DNA from: Amorphoplanes digitatis
GTDB lineage: Bacteria > Actinomycetota > Actinomycetes > Mycobacteriales > Micromonosporaceae
Assembly (NCBI RefSeq): GCF_014205335.1
Contig: NZ_JACHNH010000001.1
Coordinates: 2,908,501 to 2,972,500, forward strand
Length of the DNA: 64,000 bases
Direction of reading: 5' to 3'
A program made the translations under genes and the position numbers. Position 1 is the first letter of the stretch; every line of letters starts with the position of its first letter. Below the pieces are notes generated by a model. The model was not told the DNA's origin. It made no database searches and saw only the letters and a list, made by a program, of their open reading frames with translations. Below are positions 35,956 to 46,338 of this stretch, one piece after another.

Positions 35956-37482
35956 ATGATCATCGGCGTGCCGCGCGACCCGCATCCGGGTGAACGCCGG
36001 GTGGCGGCGACACCCGCCAACGTGGCGGCGTTGGTCAAGCTGGGCTACGACGTGGTGGTGGAATCCGGCGCCGGCGCCGGGTCATCGTTCTCCGACGAGG
36101 CGTACGCCGACTCCGGCGCGACGATCGGTGACCCGCTGACGGCCGACGTCCTCTTCGCGATCAACCCACCGCCGCCTGGGCTGCGGGACAAGCTGCCGTC
36201 CGGCGTCACGCTGATCGGCATGCTGAACCCGCGGCTCGACCCGGACCTGGTCGAGGACCTGGCCCGCCGGCCGATCACCGCGCTGTCGATGGACGCCGTG
36301 CCCCGGATCTCGCGGGCGCAGTCGCTGGACGTGCTCTCCTCGATGGCCAACATCGCCGGCTACCGCGCGGTCGTCGAGGCGGCGCACGCGTTCGGCCGCT
36401 TCTTCACCGGCCAGGTGACGGCGGCCGGCAAGGTGCCACCGGCCAAGGTGCTTGTCGCCGGCGCGGGCGTCGCGGGCCTCGCGGCGATCGGCGCCGCCGG
36501 CAGCCTCGGCGCGATCGTGCGGGCGACGGACCCGCGCCCGGAGGTCGCCGACCAGGTCCGGTCCCTGGGCGGGGAGTACTTGTCGATCGAGTCCGCCGAC
36601 GTGGAGGTCTCGTCGACCGGCTACGCCAAGCAGATGTCGGACGACTACAACGAGCGCGCCGCCCGGCTCTACGCCGCGCAGGCCACCGACGCCGACATCA
36701 TCATCACCACGGCGCTCATCCCCGGCCGCCCGGCGCCGCGCCTGATCACCGCGGCGATGGTGGCCACCATGAAGCCCGGCAGCGTGATCGTCGACATGGC
36801 CGCCGCCAACGGCGGAAACGTCGAGGGCACCGTCCCGGGCGAGGTGGTGGTCACCGCGAACGGCGTGACGATCATCGGATACACCGACCTGCCCGGGCGC
36901 CTGCCCGCGCAGGCCTCCCAGCTGTACGGCACCAACCTGGTGAACCTGATGAAGCTGATGACGCCGAAGTCGGACGGGGAACTCGTCCTCGACTTCGACG
37001 ACGTCGTCCAGCGATCGATGACCGTGGTACGCGACGGCGAACTGACCTGGCCACCGCCCCCGGTGTCGGTGTCGGCGGCGCCCGCCGTGGCGCCGGCCGC
37101 CGCCGTGGTGGCCAAGCCGGCCGCCAAGCCGCTTGCCTCGCCGCGCCGCCGGATGGCGATGGTCGGCACCGTCGCGGCCGGGCTGTTCCTGCTCGCGGCG
37201 CTGTCACCGGCCGCCATGCGCGGGCACCTCACCGTCTTCGCCCTGGCCATCGTCATCGGCTACTACGTCATCGGGCACGTGCACCACGCCCTGCACACCC
37301 CGCTGATGTCGGTGACCAACGCGATCTCCGGGATCATCGTGGTCGGCGCCCTGCTCCAGATCGGGCACGGCGACGGCCTCGTCACCGGGCTCTCCTTCGT
37401 CGCGATCCTGCTGGCCGGCATCAACGTCTTCGGTGGCTTCGCGGTGACCCGCCGCATGCTCGCCATGTTCTCCAGGAGCTGA
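35956..37482 (+). CDS. pntA: NAD(P) transhydrogenase subunit alpha (fused PntAA-PntAB)
   Basis: A 508-residue subunit of the proton-pumping transhydrogenase, which makes NADPH from NADH. The N-terminal NAD domain has [52 protein letters not shown] and ATDPRPEV. After a Pro/Ala linker (about 380-410) the C-terminus carries three or four membrane helices, so the AA and AB parts are fused as in E. coli. GGGGAG precedes the ATG. Confidence 0.92.
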   Translation: MIIGVPRDPHPGERRVAATPANVAALVKLGYDVVVESGAGAGSSFSDEAYADSGATIGDPLTADVLFAINPPPPGLRDKLPSGVTLIGMLNPRLDPDLVEDLARRPITALSMDAVPRISRAQSLDVLSSMANIAGYRAVVEAAHAFGRFFTGQVTAAGKVPPAKVLVAGAGVAGLAAIGAAGSLGAIVRATDPRPEVADQVRSLGGEYLSIESADVEVSSTGYAKQMSDDYNERAARLYAAQATDADIIITTALIPGRPAPRLITAAMVATMKPGSVIVDMAAANGGNVEGTVPGEVVVTANGVTIIGYTDLPGRLPAQASQLYGTNLVNLMKLMTPKSDGELVLDFDDVVQRSMTVVRDGELTWPPPPVSVSAAPAVAPAAAVVAKPAAKPLASPRRRMAMVGTVAAGLFLLAALSPAAMRGHLTVFALAIVIGYYVIGHVHHALHTPLMSVTNAISGIIVVGALLQIGHGDGLVTGLSFVAILLAGINVFGGFAVTRRMLAMFSRS

Positions 37483-37486
37483 ACTG

Positions 37487-38923
<1,437 letters not shown>

Positions 38924-38960
38924 CCCCGGGCTACGCCCTCAGGCTCTTCAGGAGGTGAAC

Positions 38961-39272
38961 GTGTTCGCGCTCGTCGTGCGATTCGACTGCTCAGACGAAG
39001 CCGCTGCGGCGCGGTTCGACGAGCTCACTTCAGTGGTGATCGACCACATCACGGAGAAGGAGCAGGGCACGCTCGTCTACGCGACCGCGGCGGTGGAGGG
39101 CGAGCCGCTGGCCCGGGTGTTCTACGAGGTCTACCGGAACCGCGATGCCTTTGAGGCACACGAGGCCGCCGAACATGTCCGGCAGTTCCACCTGCAGAAG
39201 GACCCTCTGTTGACCAGCACCCGGGTGGAGTACCTGACACCGGGCGCCGCGAAAGGACTGGACCAGCAGTAG
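38961..39272 (+). CDS. Antibiotic biosynthesis monooxygenase (ABM) domain protein
   Basis: A 103-residue ferredoxin-like fold protein: VVRFDCSDEAAAARFDEL, TLVYATAAVEGEPLARVFYEVYRNRDAFEAH, EHVRQF. Single ABM domains include quinol monooxygenases such as YgiN. AGGAGG is 5 nt before the GTG at 38,961; the GTG six bases earlier lies inside the ribosome site. It follows pntB closely and may be cotranscribed. Despite the family name, nothing ties it to the peptide cluster. Confidence 0.75.
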   Translation: MFALVVRFDCSDEAAAARFDELTSVVIDHITEKEQGTLVYATAAVEGEPLARVFYEVYRNRDAFEAHEAAEHVRQFHLQKDPLLTSTRVEYLTPGAAKGLDQQ

Positions 39273-39319
39273 CCGCCGCGCTCTTCGTTCCGTTACCAGG
39301 GTCAGGTGGCTAACCTGCC

Positions 39320-40108
39320 GTGGTGCGGATCGGTGCTTGCCAGACGGTGGAGATCCTTGGGGACGTGGACGCCGCGATCGGTGTCGTCGAGGACTTCGCC
39401 GGTCAGGCGGACGCGGCGGGAGTTGACCTTCTCCTGTTCCCCGAGTGTTTCCTGCAGGGATACCTCGTCACCGAGCAACACGTGCGCGGCCAGGCATTGG
39501 AGATCACCTCTGTGGAGTTCGGCGCGATCCTGGCGAGGTTGGCCCCGGTCCGGCAGGTGCTGGTACTTGGCATGATCGAGCGAGCCGGTGACGGCTACTA
39601 CAACACGGCGGTGGTCATCGCCGGCGGCCAGGTCATGGGTAGCTACCGCAAGACGTTTCTGACGGACGGGGAATCGATGTTCACCGTCGGCGGTGAGTAC
39701 CCCGTCTTCGAGTGCGGCGGAGTGCGGTTCGGGATCAACATCTGCTACGACACCCGGTTCTCGCAGGCCGCGGCGGCGGTTGCCGCCGGTGGCGCGCGGG
39801 TCCTGCTCGTGCCGGCGCAGAACATGATGCGTCGTGACAAGGCTCTGTGGTGGCAGCACCGGCACAACGAGATCCGAGCGCGGCGAGCCCGCGAGACGGG
39901 CATGTGGTTGGTGTCAGCCGACGTCACCGGCGAGCGGGACAACGCGCGCGTGGGCCTGGGGCCGACCGGATTCCTGAACCCGGAAGGCAAGGTTGTCGCC
40001 CAGGTTCCTGCCGGGACAACGGGCATGGTCACCACCGACATCACCCAGCCTCAGCACCGGACTCAGGGCAGATCTCCTCACCGAAGGGGCCTTCATGAAC
40101 GCCGTTGA
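39320..40108 (+). CDS. Carbon-nitrogen hydrolase (nitrilase superfamily)
   Basis: A 262-residue amidase-like enzyme with a complete Glu-Lys-Cys triad: FPECFLQGY, GSYRKTFLTD, and NICYDTRF. It starts at GTG 39,320 or 39,323. Its last 14 bases overlap the start of the next gene, which suggests coupling. Substrate unknown, probably an amide or N-carbamoyl compound. Confidence 0.85.
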   Translation: MVRIGACQTVEILGDVDAAIGVVEDFAGQADAAGVDLLLFPECFLQGYLVTEQHVRGQALEITSVEFGAILARLAPVRQVLVLGMIERAGDGYYNTAVVIAGGQVMGSYRKTFLTDGESMFTVGGEYPVFECGGVRFGINICYDTRFSQAAAAVAAGGARVLLVPAQNMMRRDKALWWQHRHNEIRARRARETGMWLVSADVTGERDNARVGLGPTGFLNPEGKVVAQVPAGTTGMVTTDITQPQHRTQGRSPHRRGLHERR

Positions 40109-40991
40109 TCTTTGCCGCGACAGCTTGGACGGGCTGTCAGTGGGCGACGCCTTGGGTGCGCAGTTCTTCGTTCCAGGCACTTCCTATGCCGAGCTGGCGG
40201 CTGGTCGACCTCCCCGCGGCCCGTGGCCCTGGACTGATGACACCGAGATGGCCTGCACCATCGTCAGCGAGCTGCGGGCCCGCGGCGACATCGACCCCGA
40301 CCACCTGGCTGCCGCCTTCGCGCAGCGGTACGAGCCGTACCGCGGCTACGGCGCGGGCGCGGTCGTCATCCTGCGCCAGATCCGTGAGGGAGCCGACTGG
40401 CGGCAGGTGGCACGCTCTGCCTTCGACGGCCAGGGTTCCATGGGCAACGGCGCAGCCATGCGCGTGGCGCCCCTGGGCGCCTTCTACGCCGGTGACCCCC
40501 GGGCCGCGGCATTGCGCGCGATGCGCTCGGCCGAAGTCACCCACGCACACGCCGAGGCTGTGCTCGGAGCGGTAGCAGTGGCCGTGGCCGCCGCCGAAGC
40601 AGGTCGCGCTCGACGAGTGGATCACCGGCCCGAGCCGGAGGCACTACTGCGGGTGGTACTGGAGCACCTCGTCGAGAGCCGTGTCACCGCGGGCATCCGG
40701 CGGGCTGTCGTCCTGCTCGGTGCCGGCGTGGCCGAAGCCGCCTACGAGCTGGGCAACGGAGCGCGGGTGCTGGCGCAGGACACCGTGCCCTTCACGCTGT
40801 GGGTGGCGGCCACTTTCCTGCACGACTACCCCGCGGCGGTCCTGGCGTGTATCGAGGCCGGCGGTGACGTGGACACCACCGCCTCCATCGTCGGTGGCGT
40901 CGTCGCCGCCTTCACCGGCACCGGCCCAGGTGGCATTCCCTCGTCATGGCTCACCGCGCGCGAGCCGCTGCCGGCGTGGGCCGCCAACTAG
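40095..40991 (+). CDS. ADP-ribosylglycohydrolase family protein
   Basis: A 298-residue alpha-helical enzyme of the DraG type that removes ADP-ribose from proteins or small molecules. Metal-binding motifs are visible: WTDDTEMA, GSMGNGAAMRVAPLGAF and GGDVDTTASIVGG. GAAGGGG precedes the ATG. Pairing with a nitrilase suggests a small salvage or defence-like unit. Confidence 0.85.
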   Translation: MNAVDLCRDSLDGLSVGDALGAQFFVPGTSYAELAAGRPPRGPWPWTDDTEMACTIVSELRARGDIDPDHLAAAFAQRYEPYRGYGAGAVVILRQIREGADWRQVARSAFDGQGSMGNGAAMRVAPLGAFYAGDPRAAALRAMRSAEVTHAHAEAVLGAVAVAVAAAEAGRARRVDHRPEPEALLRVVLEHLVESRVTAGIRRAVVLLGAGVAEAAYELGNGARVLAQDTVPFTLWVAATFLHDYPAAVLACIEAGGDVDTTASIVGGVVAAFTGTGPGGIPSSWLTAREPLPAWAAN

Positions 40992-41023
40992 TCTGGCCCC
41001 CACCGAGTGTGCGACGGCTGGTT

Positions 41024-41752
41024 TTACGTAGGCAGGCTCAGCATCGAGCGGAAGGCGGCCATCTCCTCGAACGGAAAGTCGTGATCACCGTCGCGCCACG
41101 AGTTGCACCAGCGGCCTGTGTCCAGCCGCCACCCGCGCACGCTGTCGTGGTGCCAGCGGTGGCCGGCTGTCGGATCGGGCAGCAGTTCGGCAGCCATCCG
41201 GTCGGCATCCGCGCCGGTGAACGCACCGAGAGCGGCCAGCTCGGCGGCGAGTTCGGCCCGCCGTGCGGGATCCTTCTCGTCCTCATCCTGGCCCACGAAC
41301 CGAGCCAGCAGCAGCATCGCCAACCCTGGCGAAACCTGTTGAAGATCCGGCGCGGCGCGCATCCGATCCACCACCGCCGTCAACTCTTCCCAGCGCAGCG
41401 CCAAGACGTGCGGGTGGACGGACTCGTCCTCGGCGATCTCGTATTCCATCTCGGCGAAGTCGTGCCACTCCGGGTTCACATCGGCTGAACCGAGGTCCTC
41501 GGACGTGCTCGCGAGTGCCAGGCGGAAGGAGTAGTCCGACAGGTCGAAGCTGACCCGCAGGAACCATGGCCCATCCGGTGCCGGCAGATCGATTGAGGGC
41601 TCGCCGATCTCCTCGGACCACCGCACCCACTCGTCGTGCTCCGGTTCGCCGTTGGCACGCGTGTAAAACTCCCAGAACGCGGCCTTCCGACAGGCCGTAT
41701 CGAGCTGGGCCCCGGGTCCCCTGCTCAACTGGTCTCCTCTGTTCGACTCCAT
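41024..41752 (-). CDS. Conserved hypothetical protein
   Basis: A 242-residue soluble acidic protein with many Trp (FWEFYTRANGEPEHDEWVRW, WFLRVSFDLSDYSFRL, GHRWHHDSVRGWRLD). No family is recognised. ATG at 41,750-41,752 is chosen over the 12-codon longer start, as GGAG lies near it. The Trp-rich acidic composition recalls contact-inhibition or toxin immunity proteins, but there is no toxin gene beside it and I do not assign that role. Confidence 0.5.
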   Translation of the reverse strand: MESNRGDQLSRGPGAQLDTACRKAAFWEFYTRANGEPEHDEWVRWSEEIGEPSIDLPAPDGPWFLRVSFDLSDYSFRLALASTSEDLGSADVNPEWHDFAEMEYEIAEDESVHPHVLALRWEELTAVVDRMRAAPDLQQVSPGLAMLLLARFVGQDEDEKDPARRAELAAELAALGAFTGADADRMAAELLPDPTAGHRWHHDSVRGWRLDTGRWCNSWRDGDHDFPFEEMAAFRSMLSLPT

Positions 41753-41827
41753 CCAGCCGAAGGCAGTCTGGCACCGCCCTGCAATCACCCGTCAGCCGAT
41801 CGGCTCATCCGCGGTTCCGGGTGTGCG

Positions 41828-41861
41828 AAAGGGCGCCCACTCGGAGGTGGGACGCCCTTTT
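41828..41861. terminator. Bidirectional hairpin terminator
   Basis: AAAGGGCGCCCAC and GTGGGACGCCCTTT pair with one bulged base, loop TCGGAG, followed by T. It ends the small membrane-protein gene on the minus strand and could also stop plus-strand reading. Confidence 0.7.
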
Positions 41862-41883
41862 CAGCGCTGCCTGGCAGGTAAGG

Positions 41884-42039
41884 CTAGAACCAGACTTTTC
41901 GACCACCGACCGGGCGGCCGACGGCACCGAGGATCCAGAACACGGCACCGACCACCAGGAGAATGATGCCGATCGTGTAGAGAATCGACACCTTCAGGAA
42001 GATGCCCAACAGCAAGAGGATGAGCCCCAGAGCCAGCAT
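41884..42039 (-). CDS. Small hydrophobic protein (DUF6131-like)
   Basis: A 51-residue protein: a Leu/Ile-rich helix (MLALGLILLLLGIFLK), a short turn, a second helix (GIILLVVGAVFWILGAVG) and a basic tail GGRKVWF. GGAG lies 8 nt before the ATG on the minus strand. Such two-helix proteins are widespread in actinobacteria and often stress-related; the function is not known. Confidence 0.75.
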   Translation of the reverse strand: MLALGLILLLLGIFLKVSILYTIGIILLVVGAVFWILGAVGRPVGGRKVWF

Positions 42040-42180
42040 GACTTACTCCATTTCGCCGGCGGGTGTCTCCCGCCGGCCGCCCTTGTACCCACCAGATCAA
42101 AAAGCTAATCCGGTCGACGGTTGCCCGTACGACCGCTGCAAAGCAGGACGCCGGCCGGGCAAAGCCACGAAGATGGCTGC

Positions 42181-42480
42181 GTGAAGGCAATCTACCCAGA
42201 CAACGGCGATGGCGACCGGGAGGCGGTTCCCGGCGTGCGCCCCGAAACCGAAGGCGCGGCCGACGTCACGTCACTCATGCTTGAGGTCGATGGAGAGGCG
42301 TTCGCCCTCAGCCCGAACGAGTTCGGCGGCACCGACTACGCCTGGCTCAGCGGGCCGAATACCGGCTACGGATTCGGCGTCAGCCCGACCCCGGACCTGT
42401 CGGCCGACGAGCATGTCGAGAACATCCGCGACTTCCTGGCCCACGTTGACCCCACCACGGGATACCTCGAGGACGACTGA
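42181..42480 (+). CDS. Conserved hypothetical protein
   Basis: A 99-residue acidic protein (GTG start). The C-terminal half, with WLSGPNTGYGFGV and IRDFLAHVDPTTGYLEDD, has the pattern of a small actinobacterial family that I know only as hypothetical. An alternative start at 42,121 would add 20 unlikely residues. Confidence 0.55.
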   Translation: MKAIYPDNGDGDREAVPGVRPETEGAADVTSLMLEVDGEAFALSPNEFGGTDYAWLSGPNTGYGFGVSPTPDLSADEHVENIRDFLAHVDPTTGYLEDD

Positions 42481-42559
42481 ACCGTAGAGCCGTTCGACTC
42501 GCGGTGACCCGCAAGACGTGTATTGGTGCAAGACGCTGCCGTGCACCTACTGTGTGGCG

Positions 42560-43183
42560 ATGACTCTCGCCGACACAGCCACGCATGATCACGAAGCGGT
42601 CTCCGCCTTGCCGCCACGGCGTCGCCGCCGGCGGCTGGTCCTCGGCGTCGCGATCGTCCTGCTGCTTGTGTCCGGCGGCGTCATCGCGGGCACCTACTAC
42701 TACGACACTGTGCCGCTGGTCGAGAGCAACGTCTCGTACCCGGTCGTGCCGGTGGCGGAGCTACCGCCTCCGGTGGTCAACGCGTTCGTCGCCGCCGTCG
42801 ACCCGGACTTCTACGTTTCCGACCACTCGCTGATCACCCGGCGGTACACGGTGATCGCATCCGGTGGCGGTGAGAAGTCCTATTGGCGAACGTGGGTCAT
42901 GGCGGACAAGGCTGAGGAGAGCTACACCAAGACAGAGATCCTGGATCGCTACCTCAACAGGGCCGACTACGGCCGCGGCGCGGTGGGCCTGGACGCCGCC
43001 GCGCGGACGTACTTCGCCAAGCCGGCCGCGCAACTGACCGTTGCCGAGTGGGTGTTGCTCGCGGTGCGGCTCCACCCCGACCGGCCCGCGCCGAAGGCTG
43101 GTTGGGAGCAGGTGCTGGACACCATGGTGGAGCGCGGCTGGTTGAGCCCGGCCGAGCGGAACAGCCTCGCCTTCCCCGGCTGA
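42560..43183 (+). CDS. Membrane-anchored GT51 transglycosylase-like protein
   Basis: A 207-residue protein with a basic stretch (PPRRRRRR), one membrane helix (about residues 32-52) and an outer domain like the peptidoglycan glycosyltransferase of class A penicillin-binding proteins: TKTEILDRYLNRADYGRGAVGLDAAARTYF, AQLTVAEWVLLA. The first catalytic motif is eroded (AVDPDFY for EDxxFxxHxG) and there is no transpeptidase domain. It may bind lipid II or glycan without polymerising it. Confidence 0.65.
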   Translation: MTLADTATHDHEAVSALPPRRRRRRLVLGVAIVLLLVSGGVIAGTYYYDTVPLVESNVSYPVVPVAELPPPVVNAFVAAVDPDFYVSDHSLITRRYTVIASGGGEKSYWRTWVMADKAEESYTKTEILDRYLNRADYGRGAVGLDAAARTYFAKPAAQLTVAEWVLLAVRLHPDRPAPKAGWEQVLDTMVERGWLSPAERNSLAFPG

Positions 43184-43202
43184 ACGGGCCCGGTCACGCG
43201 GC

Positions 43203-43631
43203 TCAGCAGATCCAGCAGTAGAGGGAGCCGCCGGTCCGCTCCGCCTTCGTGGACAGGGCGGCCAGTTCGCCGAGGAGATCCTGGGCCAGTTCCTCGTCGA
43301 TGGTCTCGCCCTCCTCGGCCCGTAGCGCGATCCAGCGCTCGGCGGCTTCGGCCAGGGTGGGGGCGTCGGCGGCGGCCAGCGCGCCGGTGAGCGTGGACGG
43401 AACGAGCAGGACCAGGGGCTCGTCGTCGCCGCTGACCACGTCCGCGCCGCCGGAGACGATGAGCTCGTCGAGGTCGCGGCCGGTCAGGACGCTCTCCCAC
43501 TCCTCGATCGTCGAGATGACGTCGAAGTTGCCGTACTCGGCCGGCTCGAGGTCGGCGCCGGGTCCGCCGACCGCGACGGACGCGGCCGCGGCGTCGTCGC
43601 CGGCGACGAAGAAACTGATGATTGAACTCAC
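43203..43631 (-). CDS. Conserved protein with C-terminal YCWxC (second copy)
   Basis: A 142-residue acidic protein opening VSSIISFFVAGDD and ending LYCWIC. It shares the size, opening pattern and ending with the gene at 10,238-10,696. The invariant Tyr-Cys-Trp-x-Cys end suggests metal binding or a recognition tail. Function unknown. The GTG at 43,629-43,631 is preferred to a longer start. Confidence 0.65.
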   Translation of the reverse strand: MSSIISFFVAGDDAAAASVAVGGPGADLEPAEYGNFDVISTIEEWESVLTGRDLDELIVSGGADVVSGDDEPLVLLVPSTLTGALAAADAPTLAEAAERWIALRAEEGETIDEELAQDLLGELAALSTKAERTGGSLYCWIC

Positions 43632-43698
43632 GCGGACATGATGCCGCACGGTGGCCGGGGCGGTTCCGCCCCGGCCACCGGCATCTCGCTCCGTCGTG

Positions 43699-45246
43699 TC
43701 AGGTCCGATCGCGCTTGCCGACCAGTTCCCGGTCGGTCACCCTGCCGTTGCGGGAGCCGTCGTTCACCTCCGTACCGCCGGCGGGCGTGCTCGGCGCCGG
43801 CGGTACGCCGGGCGCCTCGGCCCGTACGCCCCGCAGCAGGAGCATCGAGGCGACCGAGCCGACCGCCAGAGCGATCGCCGCGATCATGAAGGCGAACGTG
43901 TACCCGCTGGTGACGGCGGCGGCGTCCGCGGTGCCCGCGGCCTGCTCGTTCTGGGTGTAGCCGAGCGCCAGGGCCACGAACACGGTCAGGCCGAGCGCGC
44001 CGCCCAGTTGCAGCACCGTGGTGACGATGCCGGAGCCGAGGCCCGCGTCGGCCTCGGAGACGTCGTGCACCGCGGCGTTCTGCATGGCCGGGTTGGTCAT
44101 GCCGAAGCCGAGCGCGGTCACGATCATCGCCGGCAGCAGCTCGGTCAGGTACGAGCCGTCGACGCTGAGCCGGGTGAACAGGGCAACGCCGATCGCCGAG
44201 ACCGCCAGCCCGGACGCGAGCGCGATCCGCGGGCCGTACCTGGTCATGAGCTGGGTCGACAGGAAGAGGCCGGGCATGAACGCCACGCAGAACGGCAGCC
44301 AGGCGAGGCCGCTGATCAGCGGGGAGTAGCCCAGGACGTTCTGGCCGTAGAGCACGACCATGAAGAACACCGCGGCCGAGCTGGCGGCGATGAACACCGT
44401 GGCGACGTTGGCCGTGGCGCGGACCCGGTTGGCGAAGAAGCGCAGCGGGACCAGCGGCTGGGCCACCAGGGACTCGACGATCACGAAGGCGACGAGTGCC
44501 ACCACGCCGATGCCGAGCGGTACCAGGACCTCCGCCGAGCCGAACGGGTTGCGCGCCGCGTTCAGGATCGCGTTCAGGATCGCGATCAGACCGCCGGTGA
44601 CCAGGATCGCGCCGGGCAGGTCGAGGCGTCGCTTGCCGGTGACCGGCGCCCTGTTCTCGTCGGCGTACTTCGGCAGCAGGAGCATCGGCACGAGCGCCAG
44701 CGGCACGTTGATGAGGAAGACCCAGCGCCAGCTGACCAGGTCGGTCAGCACGCCGGAGAGCAGCACCCCGGCCGCGGAACCCAGGCCGGCCAGGCCGCCC
44801 CAGATGCCGAACGCCTTGGCCCGCTCTTTCGGGTCGGTGAACAGCAGCGCCACCATCGACATGGCGGCGGGTGCCGCCAGCGCCTCGGCGACGCCCTGCA
44901 GCGACCGGCCGGCGAGCAGCACTCCGCTGTTCTGTGCCAGTCCGGCGGTGATCGAGGCGACGGCGAACAGCCCGGCGCCGAGGCAGAACACCCGGCGGCG
45001 GCCGTACATGTCGGCGAGGCGGCCGCCGACCAGCAGCAGGCCGCCGGCGGTGATCAGATAGGCGCTGACCACCCAGGTCAGGGTCGCGTCCGCCAGCCCG
45101 AGGTCCTTCTGGATCGACGGGAGCGCGACGTTGACGATCGTCGCGTCGAGGAAAATGATGAACTGCACGAGCGCGAGCAGACCGAGTGCTCGCCAACGCC
45201 GTGGATCGGCCTTTTCGGTTACCTTTCGGGGCTTCGCGGTATCCAT
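43699..45246 (-). CDS. MFS drug exporter (DHA2, 14 TM)
   Basis: A 515-residue exporter with 14 predicted membrane segments. FLDATIVNVALPSIQKDL (motif D1), GGRLADMYGRRRVF (motif A), GRSLQGVAEALAAPAAMSM and GLGSAAGVLLSGVL (motif C) are typical of EmrB/QacA transporters. It is divergent from a LysR gene, the usual regulator pair. It lies between two halves of the cluster but has no SARP-type promoter. Confidence 0.88.
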   Translation of the reverse strand: MDTAKPRKVTEKADPRRWRALGLLALVQFIIFLDATIVNVALPSIQKDLGLADATLTWVVSAYLITAGGLLLVGGRLADMYGRRRVFCLGAGLFAVASITAGLAQNSGVLLAGRSLQGVAEALAAPAAMSMVALLFTDPKERAKAFGIWGGLAGLGSAAGVLLSGVLTDLVSWRWVFLINVPLALVPMLLLPKYADENRAPVTGKRRLDLPGAILVTGGLIAILNAILNAARNPFGSAEVLVPLGIGVVALVAFVIVESLVAQPLVPLRFFANRVRATANVATVFIAASSAAVFFMVVLYGQNVLGYSPLISGLAWLPFCVAFMPGLFLSTQLMTRYGPRIALASGLAVSAIGVALFTRLSVDGSYLTELLPAMIVTALGFGMTNPAMQNAAVHDVSEADAGLGSGIVTTVLQLGGALGLTVFVALALGYTQNEQAAGTADAAAVTSGYTFAFMIAAIALAVGSVASMLLLRGVRAEAPGVPPAPSTPAGGTEVNDGSRNGRVTDRELVGKRDRT

Positions 45247-45346
45247 TCCGACCCCTCCTTCCGGGGGTTTGTGAGCCAGGGAATTCCGGTGTGGTTTCAG
45301 TCAATCCGCGCGGGCATCGCGGGTCCAACAACGGTGCGACCCGTTT

Positions 45347-45363
45347 GACAACGGATGGTTGTC
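45347..45363. promoter_or_regulatory. LysR-type inverted repeat
   Basis: GACAAC and GTTGTC form a perfect 6-bp inverted repeat with a 5-bp spacer, 16 bp before the LysR start and inside the divergent region with the DHA2 gene. It fits the T-N11-A rule for LysR boxes. Confidence 0.65.
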
Positions 45364-45378
45364 GGCCAAGATGGCGTC

Positions 45379-46338
45379 ATGGACCTCGACCTCGATCTGG
45401 GCCTGGTACGCGCGTTCGTGGTGACGGCCGAGGAGCTGCATTTCGGCCGGGCCAGCCAGCGGCTCGGCGTGTCGCAACAGGCCCTGTCCAAGCGCATCGC
45501 CCGCCTCGAGGAGGTGCTGGACGCGTCGCTCTTCGAGCGCTCCACGCGTACCACCGGGCTCACCGAGTCCGGCCGGCGCTTCCTCGGGCCCGCCGGTGAG
45601 CTGCTCGCGGCCGGCGACGCCGCGGTCGCCAGCGTGCGCCGGCAGGGCACGCCGCTGCGGATCGACGTCCTGCACGACCGGCTGGGTCCGGTACACCTGA
45701 TCACCACCCTGACGGAGAGCAATCCGGGACTACGTCTCGAGCTCAGTGCCCGGCGGGGGCTGAACCTGGCACTGCCGGCGCTGCGGCGGTCCGAGATCGA
45801 CGCCGTATTCGGCCGGGTGTCGCAATTGGTACCCGCGACCGGACTGGACCACACATTGGTGCGACTCGAACCTTTGGTGGCGATCGTCGCGGCGGACCAT
45901 CCGCTGGCCCGCCACGACGCGGTGAGCCCGGCCGCGCTGCGCGAATACGGCGTCTGGGTGCCCAATCCGGGCAGCGCGGTGGAGTGGGCCGGATACGTGC
46001 AGCGTTTCACCGGCGATTTCGGCATTCCGCTCTCCTTCGAACAGGTGGACAACGTCAGCGCCGACCAGGTGCTGCGGCGGGGCCGCTCGCGCGGCCAGGT
46101 GTTCCTGTCCGCCGCCGACGTGGCCAACCCCGACGCCGACGACCTGCGGGCGGTGTCGCTCGTGGAGCCCCGGCCGGTGTATCCGTGGTCGCTGCTGTGG
46201 CGCGGCAGCGACCGCAGGCGGCTGCTGCACGACTTCATCGCGCTGCTCGACGACCTCGGCACCCTGGAGGGCTGGCGCGCGTACACCCTGTCCGAGTGCT
46301 GGCTGCCCGACGAGGACCGCGCCGCCCTCGCCGGCTAA
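45379..46338 (+). CDS. LysR family transcriptional regulator
   Basis: A 319-residue regulator. Winged helix at 5-65: LGLVRAFVVTAEELHFGRASQRLGVSQQALSKRIARLE (key residues F-x-R-A-S and S-Q-x-A-L-S). The rest is the periplasmic-binding-like inducer domain. The ATG 45,379 is closest to the conserved DLDLGLVRAF. It probably controls the divergent exporter through the repeat at 45,347-45,363. Confidence 0.88.
   Translation: MDLDLDLGLVRAFVVTAEELHFGRASQRLGVSQQALSKRIARLEEVLDASLFERSTRTTGLTESGRRFLGPAGELLAAGDAAVASVRRQGTPLRIDVLHDRLGPVHLITTLTESNPGLRLELSARRGLNLALPALRRSEIDAVFGRVSQLVPATGLDHTLVRLEPLVAIVAADHPLARHDAVSPAALREYGVWVPNPGSAVEWAGYVQRFTGDFGIPLSFEQVDNVSADQVLRRGRSRGQVFLSAADVANPDADDLRAVSLVEPRPVYPWSLLWRGSDRRRLLHDFIALLDDLGTLEGWRAYTLSECWLPDEDRAALAG

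Noticed and set aside
38961..39272. ABM protein as a tailoring enzyme of the peptide cluster
   Set aside because: It follows pntB, lacks the SARP-type promoter and belongs to the unrelated middle block.
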